Shown here: in pieces, positions 1 to 5,144 of the stretch
How positions within the stretch are numbered: the first letter of the stretch is position 1
Layout: each line of letters opens with the position of its first letter
Origin: Vampirovibrionales bacterium
GTDB lineage: Bacteria > Cyanobacteriota > Vampirovibrionia > Vampirovibrionales > JAJTHC01
Direction: 5' to 3'
NCBI GenBank assembly: GCA_021299615.1
Contig: JAJTHC010000082.1
Span: forward strand, 1 to 5,356
DNA: 5,356 bases
Made by a program: the position numbers and the translations under genes
The notes under the pieces: model-generated
Told to the model about the DNA's origin: nothing
Database searches by the model: none
The model's input: only the letters and a program-made list of their open reading frames with translations

Positions 1-72
1 ACTTTGGGTCATTTCTTCAAGGAATCGGTGTTGGGGGCAGGCATCTTGGAGCAGGTAGTCGGCGAAGTGCAT
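1..72 (-). CDS. 5' end of an unidentified gene (partial, runs off the left edge)
   Basis: The reverse strand carries an ATG at 72-70 preceded by GAGGA (84-80) with a 7-base gap, a very good ribosome binding site. The frame stays open for 24 codons to the window edge and reads MHFADYLLQDACPQHRFLEE then MTQS. The fragment is too short to assign. The spacing of hydrophobic and proline residues is loosely like the N-terminus of TenA/haem-oxygenase-like helical proteins, but this is only an impression and should not be used as an annotation. The gene lies on the same strand as the lipoprotein gene upstream of it, separated by 270 bases that contain repeat element D, so it probably has its own promoter. 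I am fairly sure that it is a real start, and have no secure view of its function. Confidence 0.6.
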   Translation of the reverse strand, partial: MHFADYLLQDACPQHRFLEEMTQS

Positions 73-90
73 AAGAACGTCCTCAAAACA

Positions 91-119
91 ATGTTATGCT
101 CTTATTTTACCAAAAACAA
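91..119 (-). promoter_or_regulatory. Candidate sigma-70 promoter for the partial left-edge gene
   Basis: On the reverse strand TTGTTT (119-114) is followed after exactly 17 bases by TAACAT (96-91), then by the GAGGA ribosome binding site and the ATG at 72. The match is 3/6 for the -35 and 4/6 for the -10, so this is a candidate only. The same nine bases GCATAACAT occur upstream of the lipoprotein gene (reverse strand 1646-1638). Confidence 0.3.
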
Positions 120-140
120 CCGACTTTCTCTGTACCTTCT

Positions 141-284
141 ACCAATTAAACGATTAAATAGCGTCTGGCGTCTTCGTTGTCGCTCGGGTTCTCGATGTGC
201 TTATGTACGTCTCTGTACACCTCGCCCATCTGCGAGTCTAGGCTCCTAGAATCCACCTATACGCTATTCAATCGTTTAAATGGT
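141..284. repeat. Repeat element D: 144-bp unit with 24-bp inverted ends
   Basis: The left end (141-164, beginning ACCAATTAAACG) is the reverse complement of the right end (261-284) at 22 of 24 positions. Inside are the modules shared with elements A, B and C: CGTTGTCGCT (174-183), the small hairpin TGTAC-GTCTCT-GTACA (204-219) and the symmetric site CTAGGCTCCTAG (238-249). Positions 239-287 match 5174-5222 of element C with only two mismatches in 49. The element fills most of the gap between two minus-strand genes. It has no coding capacity that I can defend and has the size and shape of a MITE or REP-like palindromic repeat. No flanking target-site duplication is obvious. Confidence 0.8.
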
Positions 285-342
285 ATAAATTGTATAGCTC
301 ATTTTATCTATAAAACACTATAATTTGGAATGACAGATGGAG

Positions 343-1626
343 TTAATGTTTTGCTTGAGGCAATCCTTGACGATGCTTTCCGTTTTTTTGTCTTTCCCAA
401 GACACCGATGCTTCCTTTAACGCACGCTTAAACTCAGGTTCCACATAAGCTGGTGGCATGTAGCGTTGAATCCACCCTATTGCGGTCTTACGAGCCTTCG
501 AATCATTGAGCAGAATATCCACTCCAGCCCCTTTGTCTGGATACAAATTCAAGGATTTTACCGCTTCTGTAATACGGAAAAGCTTTTGCGTATCCACATA
601 ACTCATTTCTTCGCTCTGGCTTGCCATGTACAAAATCGGCACACGGCTATTCATCACGGAAAGAATGGGACTGATTTTCTTGCTTTCCAGCGTCGCCCCA
701 ATACTCACCACCGCTTTTAAATGGACGTCCTTTTCAGCGGATCTTACCAATAAGGCGTTGGCACTAATACCTTCGGCGATAATTGCCATTTTTTGAGGCG
801 TGACTTCCAAAGGGAACTTTTCAGCATCCAGTTCAGGGTGCTTGAAGTAATGTTCCACCTGCTTAAAATCTTTGCTCATGTGCATCCAATCAGGTGGATC
901 AAAAATTCGCCACGATTTTACGCCTCCGTAAGCCAAGCCTTCGCTAATGCCATGCCCTCGTACATCTAACACCAAGACGGCATAACCTGCTTTGACTAAA
1001 TCGGGCACCAAAAATTGCAAACGTTTGCCTGAAGACGACAAGCGATGCGTCAAGACCACCAAGGGGTATCGAAAGCTTGGCACAGGTCGAGCAGGCGGGG
1101 CTTTCGGCGCTGCAGAGGCTTCCCCTTCTTCGCCTTCACCTTCTTCAGCACTGGCTTCTTCTTCGGGCGCTTCTTCTTCAGCTACGTCTTCACCCGCTTC
1201 TGCCTCTTCACCTTCGGCAGGAGTGACCGCTTCAACTGGAGGCTTGGCGTTTAAGGCTTGCACTTCGCCATACGGACTATATAAATCCCCTTGCAGAACA
1301 AAGCCATCTGCGGTCGTCCAGCTCAATCGAGTGGGGTGAAAGTCTTCGGCAAGCGTATATCGTAAATGTGTTTCAACAGGCACTGGCGGAGGGACAGGCT
1401 TCTTAGTTTCGCCTTCTTCACCTTCACCTTCACCTTCTTCTTCACTTTCTTCGCCGTCTTCTCCTTCTTCCTTGCCTTCTTCTACAGGAGGTTTCGCTCC
1501 TGGTAAGTCGCATCCGCTTAAAAAGACGGGGACGCTTGTTGCTAATAGCAAGAAGAGCAAGATGCTATAGCGTCCTGCGAGAGTTGAAAAGGCTTTTAAG
1601 AAGGTCTCGAAAAAAGAGCGGTTCAT
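343..1626 (-). CDS. Lipoprotein with alpha/beta-hydrolase fold, probably catalytically inactive
   Basis: I chose the ATG at 1626-1624 (427 aa) because GGAAG lies 6 bases upstream; an in-frame ATG 14 codons earlier (1668) lacks a ribosome site. The N-terminus is a lipoprotein signal: basic residues, a hydrophobic ILLFLLLATSVPVFL stretch and the lipobox LSGC with Cys39. The next residue is Asp, which in E. coli favours inner-membrane retention. A Glu/Gly tract (about 49-74) and a proline linker follow. Next come the first hydrolase strands (LQGDLYSP), a second acidic tract (136-170), then strand PLVVLTH, the DVRGHGISEG motif (221-230) and the C-terminal half of the fold. At the nucleophile elbow the usual GxSxGAN reads AEGISAN, with Gly286 where Ser is expected. 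The acidic-residue loop reads ASQSEEMS, and the usual His near the C-terminus is absent (KGAGVDILL). This suggests a binding or structural role rather than hydrolysis. The fold is a motif-based assignment; the inactivity is inference. Confidence 0.85.
   Translation of the reverse strand: MNRSFFETFLKAFSTLAGRYSILLFLLLATSVPVFLSGCDLPGAKPPVEEGKEEGEDGEESEEEGEGEGEEGETKKPVPPPVPVETHLRYTLAEDFHPTRLSWTTADGFVLQGDLYSPYGEVQALNAKPPVEAVTPAEGEEAEAGEDVAEEEAPEEEASAEEGEGEEGEASAAPKAPPARPVPSFRYPLVVLTHRLSSSGKRLQFLVPDLVKAGYAVLVLDVRGHGISEGLAYGGVKSWRIFDPPDWMHMSKDFKQVEHYFKHPELDAEKFPLEVTPQKMAIIAEGISANALLVRSAEKDVHLKAVVSIGATLESKKISPILSVMNSRVPILYMASQSEEMSYVDTQKLFRITEAVKSLNLYPDKGAGVDILLNDSKARKTAIGWIQRYMPPAYVEPEFKRALKEASVSWERQKNGKHRQGLPQAKH
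1117..1221 (-). repeat. Low-complexity Glu/Ala/Gly-coding tract within the lipoprotein gene (second acidic insert)
   Basis: The coding strand is built from GAA/GAG, GGT/GGC and GCT/GCA codons in a row, visible on the plus strand as repeated CTTCTTC and CACCTTC units. It encodes about 35 residues dominated by Glu and Ala. It lies inside the hydrolase fold, between the strand ending GDLYSP and the strand PLVVLTH, where this family normally has only a short loop. All units are multiples of three, so length changes here would keep the frame. Confidence 0.75.
1405..1482 (-). repeat. Low-complexity Glu/Gly-coding tract after the lipobox (first acidic tract)
   Basis: This is a near-continuous run of GAA and GGT/GGC codons; the plus strand shows CACCTTCACCTTCACCTTC (1419-1437). 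It encodes about 26 residues, nearly all Glu or Gly, directly after the lipid-anchored cysteine and before a proline-rich linker. It probably acts as a charged spacer holding the globular domain away from the membrane. The short triplet and hexamer units make it prone to in-frame slippage. Confidence 0.75.
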
Positions 1627-1724
1627 GGTGGTCTTCCATGTTATGCTAATGAATACAGTGTTCTTCATTCGGCAGAATTAAGGTATTTACCCACCCCCCT
1701 CCCACAAATAAAGGAGTCCTTTCT

Positions 1725-2153
1725 TTGTCTTTTACCTATTCCTTATGGCACGCTTTTAACCAGCTTCCTGCTTGGCTATTGTTAAGCTTGGGAGCCTGCT
1801 TAGGTGCCTTCATCCGTTACGGATTCACTCGCTTATTTGCCTTAGAATGGCAAGGTATTTTGGGAATTAACCTACTGGGATGTTTGGGCTTTGGCATCGG
1901 GCTGGGCTTGACGATCGCCTTGCCTGAACGTTTCGGCACGCCTACGTTTCGACTCTTTTTTTTAACGGGGTGCATGGGTGCGATGACGACATTTTCTAGC
2001 TATATTTTCAATGTGTATCAAGCGTTAACGACAAGCCCTAGCCCTGCCTGGGGAACCATACTGTTCAACATGGTGGTTCAACACGGCTTAGGGCTTGCTC
2101 TTCTTACCTTTGGGGTGTGGATCGTGCCTAGAATTCTAATCTTTTCGAGATGA
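1725..2153 (+). CDS. crcB: CrcB/FluC fluoride channel
   Basis: This 142-aa protein belongs to the small four-helix Fluc family, whose members form antiparallel dimers in the inner membrane and let fluoride leak out of the cell. Family motifs appear in order: GACLGAFIRY (23-32), GILGINLLG (44-52, with the conserved Asn49), and GCMGAMTTFSS (82-92), whose TTF is the helix-3 break that binds the structural sodium ion. A fourth hydrophobic helix follows (about 114-134). Phe90 occupies the first Phe-box position; the second, Phe in E. coli (TTFSTF), is Tyr93 here. The start is TTG: AAGGAG lies 8 bases upstream, and no in-frame ATG occurs before the first helix. Length is normal. The gene is divergent from the lipoprotein gene. 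I see no fluoride riboswitch in the short leader, which has only about 56 bases before the start. Identification is confident. Confidence 0.95.
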   Translation: MSFTYSLWHAFNQLPAWLLLSLGACLGAFIRYGFTRLFALEWQGILGINLLGCLGFGIGLGLTIALPERFGTPTFRLFFLTGCMGAMTTFSSYIFNVYQALTTSPSPAWGTILFNMVVQHGLGLALLTFGVWIVPRILIFSR

Positions 2154-2155
2154 TG

Positions 2156-2303
2156 TATAGCCAAGTTTAGAGTTTTCTGTAAAGTAGGCTATTCTAGGAG
2201 CCTAGACTCGCAGATGTGTGAAGTCTAGATAGACCTACATGACTGAACAAAATAATCTAGGCTCCTCGTCTAGCCTAAGTACGGGAAACTCTTTAAAACA
2301 CTA
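2156..2303. repeat. Repeat element A: nested inverted repeat with an inverted core
   Basis: The element starts 2 bases after the crcB stop. Its left end (2156-2190) matches 5145-5179 of element C with one mismatch in 35. The outer arms (2168-2191 and 2271-2293) are imperfect inverted repeats. The inner arms AGGAGCCTAGA (2196-2206) and TCTAGGCTCCT (2256-2266) are an 11-bp perfect inverted repeat around a 49-base core. The core reads as the reverse complement of the cores in B, C and D, while the right flank (2261-2303) is collinear with 3261-3303 of element B. Transcribed, this would fold into a long hairpin just after crcB and could act as a 3' stabiliser or a weak terminator; no T-run follows it. 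Confidence 0.8.
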
Positions 2304-2306
2304 AAC

Positions 2307-2335
2307 TCGACAATTTTACTCTAATAGGGTAAACT
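2307..2335 (+). promoter_or_regulatory. Candidate sigma-70 promoter for the SIMPL-domain gene
   Basis: TCGACA (2307-2312, 5/6 match to TTGACA) is separated by exactly 17 bases from TAAACT (2330-2335, 4/6 match to TATAAT), placing a start site about 35-40 bases before the ATG at 2379. The -35 lies directly at the end of repeat element A, so the repeat may supply or border this promoter. Confidence 0.5.
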
Positions 2336-2378
2336 AAGTAGGAAGATTGTTTTATTAGTTTTTAGAGGACTCTATAAT

Positions 2379-3122
2379 ATGTCAAATTGGATTGAAACAC
2401 ACGGCAAAACCGCCTTGGTCGGTGTTATTTTAGCTTCCGTTATTATTGGCACCAGTATTCTTGCAGGCGGATTGGTGAAGTTCAAAGAACTAGAGCAATC
2501 TAAGCTTGCGGTCACAGGCTACGCCGAAACCCTTGTGAAATCAGACGTTGCTGAATGGACGCTTACCCTTACCGCCTTTAATAAAGTCAAATCCAACGCT
2601 TATAAAAAGCTCAACCAAGACTTAGGCACACTCAAAAACGTTTTGACGACAAATGGTATTGATGCAAAAGACATCAATGAAAATACGCTGTATGTCACCA
2701 CCAATTACAAGAAAAATTATAACGGCTATGATACCGCTGAAATTGAAGGTTACACCCTAAGTAAAGCCCTTGTGGTACGTACCGCTAAAATTGATGCCGT
2801 GGATCTCGTCGCTAAAAAGCTAGAAGGCTTGGTGGGCAATGGTTTGGGTGTTGATATTACGGCTCCACAGTATTTGTATAGTAAGTTGGATGACTTGAAG
2901 CTTAATCTTATTGCCCAAGCCACCAAAAACGCCAAGGATCGTGCTAGTACGATGGCAAAAGTTACTGGCAACCAAGTTGGTAGCCTTTTGACGGCTTCTA
3001 GTGGGGTCTTTCAAATTACGGCACCGAATAGCACGGATGTCAGCGATTATGGTCAATACGACACGTCCACCCGAGAAAAGAAAGTCACCAGCGTGGTAAA
3101 TGTGACGTTTTCTATTAACTAG
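2379..3122 (+). CDS. Membrane-anchored SIMPL-domain (DUF541) protein
   Basis: This 247-aa protein has a single N-terminal hydrophobic segment (about 11-32, TALVGVILASVIIGTSILAG) with no signal-peptidase or lipobox motif, so it is probably an N-terminal membrane anchor with the rest in the periplasm. The body fits the SIMPL/DUF541 family (Brucella BP26/OMP28 type): an opening strand LAVTGYAETLVKSDVAEWTL (43-62), a helix and strand pair, the motif ATKNAKDRASTMAKVTG (181-197), and the closing strand KVTSVVNVTFSIN (235-247). No enzymatic function is established for this family; some members form ring-like oligomers. AGAGGA lies 9 bases before the ATG and supports this start. Elements A and B flank the gene, and a strong terminator ends it, so it is probably a single-gene transcript. 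The family call is confident; the cellular role is unknown. Confidence 0.85.
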   Translation: MSNWIETHGKTALVGVILASVIIGTSILAGGLVKFKELEQSKLAVTGYAETLVKSDVAEWTLTLTAFNKVKSNAYKKLNQDLGTLKNVLTTNGIDAKDINENTLYVTTNYKKNYNGYDTAEIEGYTLSKALVVRTAKIDAVDLVAKKLEGLVGNGLGVDITAPQYLYSKLDDLKLNLIAQATKNAKDRASTMAKVTGNQVGSLLTASSGVFQITAPNSTDVSDYGQYDTSTREKKVTSVVNVTFSIN

Positions 3123-3130
3123 GCTTCTTT

Positions 3131-3167
3131 CTGAACCTCCTCCCTTAGGGAGGAGGTTCAGTGTTTT
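3131..3167 (+). terminator. Rho-independent terminator after the SIMPL-domain gene
   Basis: CTGAACCTCCTCCC (3131-3144) pairs perfectly with GGGAGGAGGTTCAG (3148-3161) around a 3-base TTA loop, giving a 14-bp GC-rich stem followed by TGTTTT. It begins 9 bases after the stop codon. The U-tract is short, but the stem is strong. The right arm contains a perfect Shine-Dalgarno-like GGAGG that the stem would hide. Confidence 0.85.
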
Positions 3168-3184
3168 AAATGATTTCCCCTACT

Positions 3185-3303
3185 TTTCTATACTTTGTCG
3201 CTACGATTATTTTGTTCAGTCATGTAGGTCTATCTACACTTCTTCACAAAATAACAGTAGGCTCCTCGTCTAGCCTAAGTACGGAAAACTCTTTAAAACA
3301 CTA
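3185..3303. repeat. Repeat element B: core and right flank
   Basis: The modules in order are TTGTCGCTACGATTATTTTG (3195-3214), the tip hairpin TGTAG-GTCTAT-CTACA (3223-3238), ACAAAATAA (3246-3254), the symmetric site GTAGGCTCCTCG (3257-3268) and the right end AGCCTAAGTACGG (3272-3284). ATTATTTTGT-type and ACAAAATAA arms pair to form a stem under the tip hairpin. The core matches element C, and the right flank matches element A almost base for base. Unlike A and C, it lacks the left outer arm, so it appears to be a truncated copy. Confidence 0.75.
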
Positions 3304-3339
3304 TACAAGGCAATTTTCACCTTTAAGGGGATGCCAAGT

Positions 3340-3369
3340 TTGAAAAGCTATGCTATACTGATGCATATT
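3340..3369 (+). promoter_or_regulatory. Candidate promoter for the small-protein / DppF-like unit
   Basis: TGCTATACT (3351-3359) is a good extended -10 (TGn before TATACT), with no convincing -35 upstream of it. An alternative in the same place is TTGAAA (3340-3345, 5/6) with an 18-base gap to CATATT (3364-3369). Either would give a leader of under 30 bases before the ATG at 3395, and I cannot choose between them. Confidence 0.45.
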
Positions 3370-3394
3370 ATCATTTTCCAAGGGGCAATCTCGC

Positions 3395-3583
3395 ATGACG
3401 CCAGAAGAACTCGCCGCCTTACTTGAAGGCAAAAACATTCACCAAGTTTTAGATATAAAAACCGTTGTTTTGGATATTTTGAAAAAGCAGTCGCCTGAAG
3501 AATTAGAAGGTAAGTTTAACGAAGTCCTACCCCAACTCTCTCATAATGATCTTAAAGGCTATTTCTATATGAATCGTGGTTAA
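3395..3583 (+). CDS. Small hypothetical protein (62 aa)
   Basis: I do not recognise this protein. It is a 62-residue, soluble-looking, charged and probably all-helical chain: TPEELAALLE, a second helix around VLDIKTVVLDILKK (18-31), and then SPEELEGKFNEVLPQLS (33-49). The TPEEL and SPEEL helix-starts recur about 31 residues apart, hinting at an internal two-helix repeat. It has no signal peptide, membrane segment or cysteine. AAGGGG (3380-3385) lies 9 bases before the ATG, and a candidate extended -10 promoter lies just upstream. It precedes the DppF-like gene by 57 bases with no terminator between them, so the two may share a transcript. The good ribosome site and promoter argue that it is real. 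Confidence 0.7.
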   Translation: MTPEELAALLEGKNIHQVLDIKTVVLDILKKQSPEELEGKFNEVLPQLSHNDLKGYFYMNRG

Positions 3584-3640
3584 TCGAGTTGTTTTATTGT
3601 CTTTACATTGCTTGCCCTAAATAAGGATTGAAAACAACAC

Positions 3641-4711
3641 ATGAGTTTAAATGAATCCCTCGTATTACAGGACGCCCCCGTTTCTTCATGCCAAAGTCCT
3701 TTGATTGAAGTACAAGGACTTAAAAAATACTTCCCTGTAAAAGAAGGCTTTTTTAACACCAAAATTGGGGATGTAAAAGCTGTAGATGGACTTAGTTTTA
3801 CCGTTGAACACGGAGAAACTTTAGGGATTGTTGGTGAAAGTGGATGCGGTAAATCCACACTTGCACGCTGCCTGATTCGCTTGGACGAAGCTGATGAAGG
3901 TCAAATTCACTTTGACGGTGACGATTGGCTTGCCTTATCTTCCCATGCCTTACAAAAAAAACGTGCTGATATGCAAATGATTTTTCAAAATCCTTACGCT
4001 AGCTTGAATCCACGTTTAAAAGTGGGGCAGGCGATCGGCGAACCGCTTGAGATCTTTAAACGTTCAGGTGGTCAAGCTTTGAGAAATGAAGTCTTGATTT
4101 TATTAGACATGGTGGGACTTTCCGCAAGCGTGATTGATCGTTACCCTAGTGAACTTTCGGGGGGGCAACGTCAGCGTGTTTGTATTGCCAGAGCCTTGGC
4201 GTTGCGTCCTAAATTGATTATTGCGGATGAAGCCGTGAGTGCCTTAGATGTTTCCGTGCAAGCCCAAGTCCTCAATTTAATGGACGATCTCAAAAAAGAA
4301 TTGGGCTTAACCTATGTGTTTATCGCTCATAATTTAAGCGTGGTTCAGCATTTTTGCGATCGTGTGGCGGTTATGTACCTAGGTAAGTTCCTAGAACTAG
4401 GAAGCACAGAAAGCATTTTTCACAGCCCTCAGCACCCTTATACCAAAGCATTATTGAATGCCATGCCGATTGCCGATCCTCAACTTGCGAAAGCCCAACG
4501 TGCAGGTCGTCATCCGTTGGTCGGTGAGCTCCCTAGCCCGATGAATCCCCCCAGTGGTTGTCGCTTCCACACCCGATGCCCCGAATGCTATAGCCCTTGT
4601 GCCTTAGAAGAACCTAATCTACTACAGGTAGAAGGCAAGACACTTCATTTTTCGGCGTGTCATTTGCTTGAATCGAAAGAAATGAAAGAAATCCCTTATG
4701 TCAACCCCTGA
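3641..4711 (+). CDS. dppF: Dipeptide/oligopeptide ABC transporter ATP-binding protein, DppF-like
   Basis: This 356-aa cytoplasmic ATPase is of the OppF/DppF type, one of two nucleotide-binding subunits that power peptide import through a two-permease channel. Visible motifs are the family start LKKYFPVKEG (27-36), Walker A GESGCGKST (65-73), Q-loop IFQNPYASLNP (114-124), signature LSGGQRQRV (172-180), Walker B LIIADEA (192-198, catalytic Glu197), D-loop SALD (200-203) and H-loop His230. The family C-terminal domain follows: HPYTKALL (265-272), GELPSPMNPPSGC (295-307) and cysteines 307, 313, 320 and 340, probably metal or iron-sulfur ligands, plus an extra Cys316. DEA replaces the usual DEP. 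The sequence FQNPY/SLNPR/KVGQ is closer to DppF than OppF. An AAGGA site lies 13 bases before the ATG, which is rather far. No permease or binding protein is nearby, so the substrate is unproven. Confidence 0.92.
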   Translation: MSLNESLVLQDAPVSSCQSPLIEVQGLKKYFPVKEGFFNTKIGDVKAVDGLSFTVEHGETLGIVGESGCGKSTLARCLIRLDEADEGQIHFDGDDWLALSSHALQKKRADMQMIFQNPYASLNPRLKVGQAIGEPLEIFKRSGGQALRNEVLILLDMVGLSASVIDRYPSELSGGQRQRVCIARALALRPKLIIADEAVSALDVSVQAQVLNLMDDLKKELGLTYVFIAHNLSVVQHFCDRVAVMYLGKFLELGSTESIFHSPQHPYTKALLNAMPIADPQLAKAQRAGRHPLVGELPSPMNPPSGCRFHTRCPECYSPCALEEPNLLQVEGKTLHFSACHLLESKEMKEIPYVNP

Positions 4712-5132
4712 AGAAGATTTTAAAAAGTTTTTAAATACCTTTATGGGTAACGACTTTGGCGGAGCCTTTGACTGCTTTTCTAAAGAAACACGAGACTATT
4801 TTCTGAACTATACGTTTGATTTATTAAAGAAGCGAAATCCTGAAGCGGTGGAAGTTTCGGGCATTGGTCTTAAAGAAGTGTTGATGATGTTTCGTATGAA
4901 TGAAAAGACTTTGGTTCACACCTTTTGGAAGACCTTTTACTTTAGTAGCGGTACTCAAGAATTGTATCAATTTGGTTCGTATGCACTAAAAGCTCAGCAA
5001 GGAGATAAGGCGATTGTAGCTTGTGTTTTGCAGTACCCGAATGGTCAACAAGGGCAGGTGGATATTTGTATGGTGAAGGAAGGTAATTCTTGGAAGTATG
5101 GCTTCGTCGAATCTGGCATGAATTTAACCTGA
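4698..5132 (+). CDS. Hypothetical protein, possibly NTF2-like (144 aa)
   Basis: I do not recognise this protein securely. It is 144 residues, soluble, with no signal peptide or membrane segment. The first part is helical (EEDFKKFLNTFMGNDFGGAF, then DYFLNYTFDLLKKRNPEA). The second half alternates strands: SYALKAQQGDKAIVACVLQY (94-113), QGQVDICMVKEG (118-129) and SWKYGFVESG (131-140). Helices that open with 'gdf..af.cfs' and a closing 'k.g..Wk..fve' strand are typical of NTF2-like/SnoaL folds, but no catalytic residues can be assigned. The ATG overlaps the end of the ABC ATPase gene by 14 bases in another frame and has no strong ribosome site, so translation is probably coupled to that gene. 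This overlap suggests that it is co-expressed with the ATPase, perhaps as an accessory protein. Confidence 0.75.
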   Translation: MSTPEEDFKKFLNTFMGNDFGGAFDCFSKETRDYFLNYTFDLLKKRNPEAVEVSGIGLKEVLMMFRMNEKTLVHTFWKTFYFSSGTQELYQFGSYALKAQQGDKAIVACVLQYPNGQQGQVDICMVKEGNSWKYGFVESGMNLT

Positions 5133-5144
5133 TTTTCTGTTTCA

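Noticed and set aside
4..249. Plus-strand open frame at the left edge
   Set aside because: It overlaps the minus-strand gene start and runs through repeat element D. The translation has no domain character, and the first Met is not preceded by a usable ribosome site.
141..284. Small structured RNA gene (tRNA-like or known ncRNA) in element D
   Set aside because: It has no tRNA arms or known RNA signature. The fold is explained by the repeat family shared with A, B and C, and no dedicated promoter or terminator is evident.
319..324. Perfect TATAAT on the plus strand
   Set aside because: No plus-strand gene follows: the lipoprotein gene lies on the other strand, and the next plus-strand gene begins 1400 bases away. 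It is in AT-rich intergenic DNA.
992..1339. Open frames on the plus strand opposite the lipoprotein gene (992-1339 and 1045-1254)
   Set aside because: They are antisense to the acidic low-complexity tracts, giving Ser- and Phe-rich translations without a ribosome site. They are shadows of a well-supported gene.
1669..1724. Fluoride riboswitch upstream of crcB
   Set aside because: The plus-strand leader between the divergent genes is only about 56 bases (98 to the preferred lipoprotein start), and I could not find the conserved crcB-motif pseudoknot sequence in it.
2373..2378. Perfect TATAAT directly before the ATG at 2379
   Set aside because: It sits between the ribosome site AGAGGA and the start codon, so transcription from it would begin inside the gene. 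It is probably chance.
2156..3303. CRISPR array
   Set aside because: Repeats occur in both orientations, are spaced about 1 kb apart with whole genes between, and vary in module content. There is no regular spacer pattern or cas gene.
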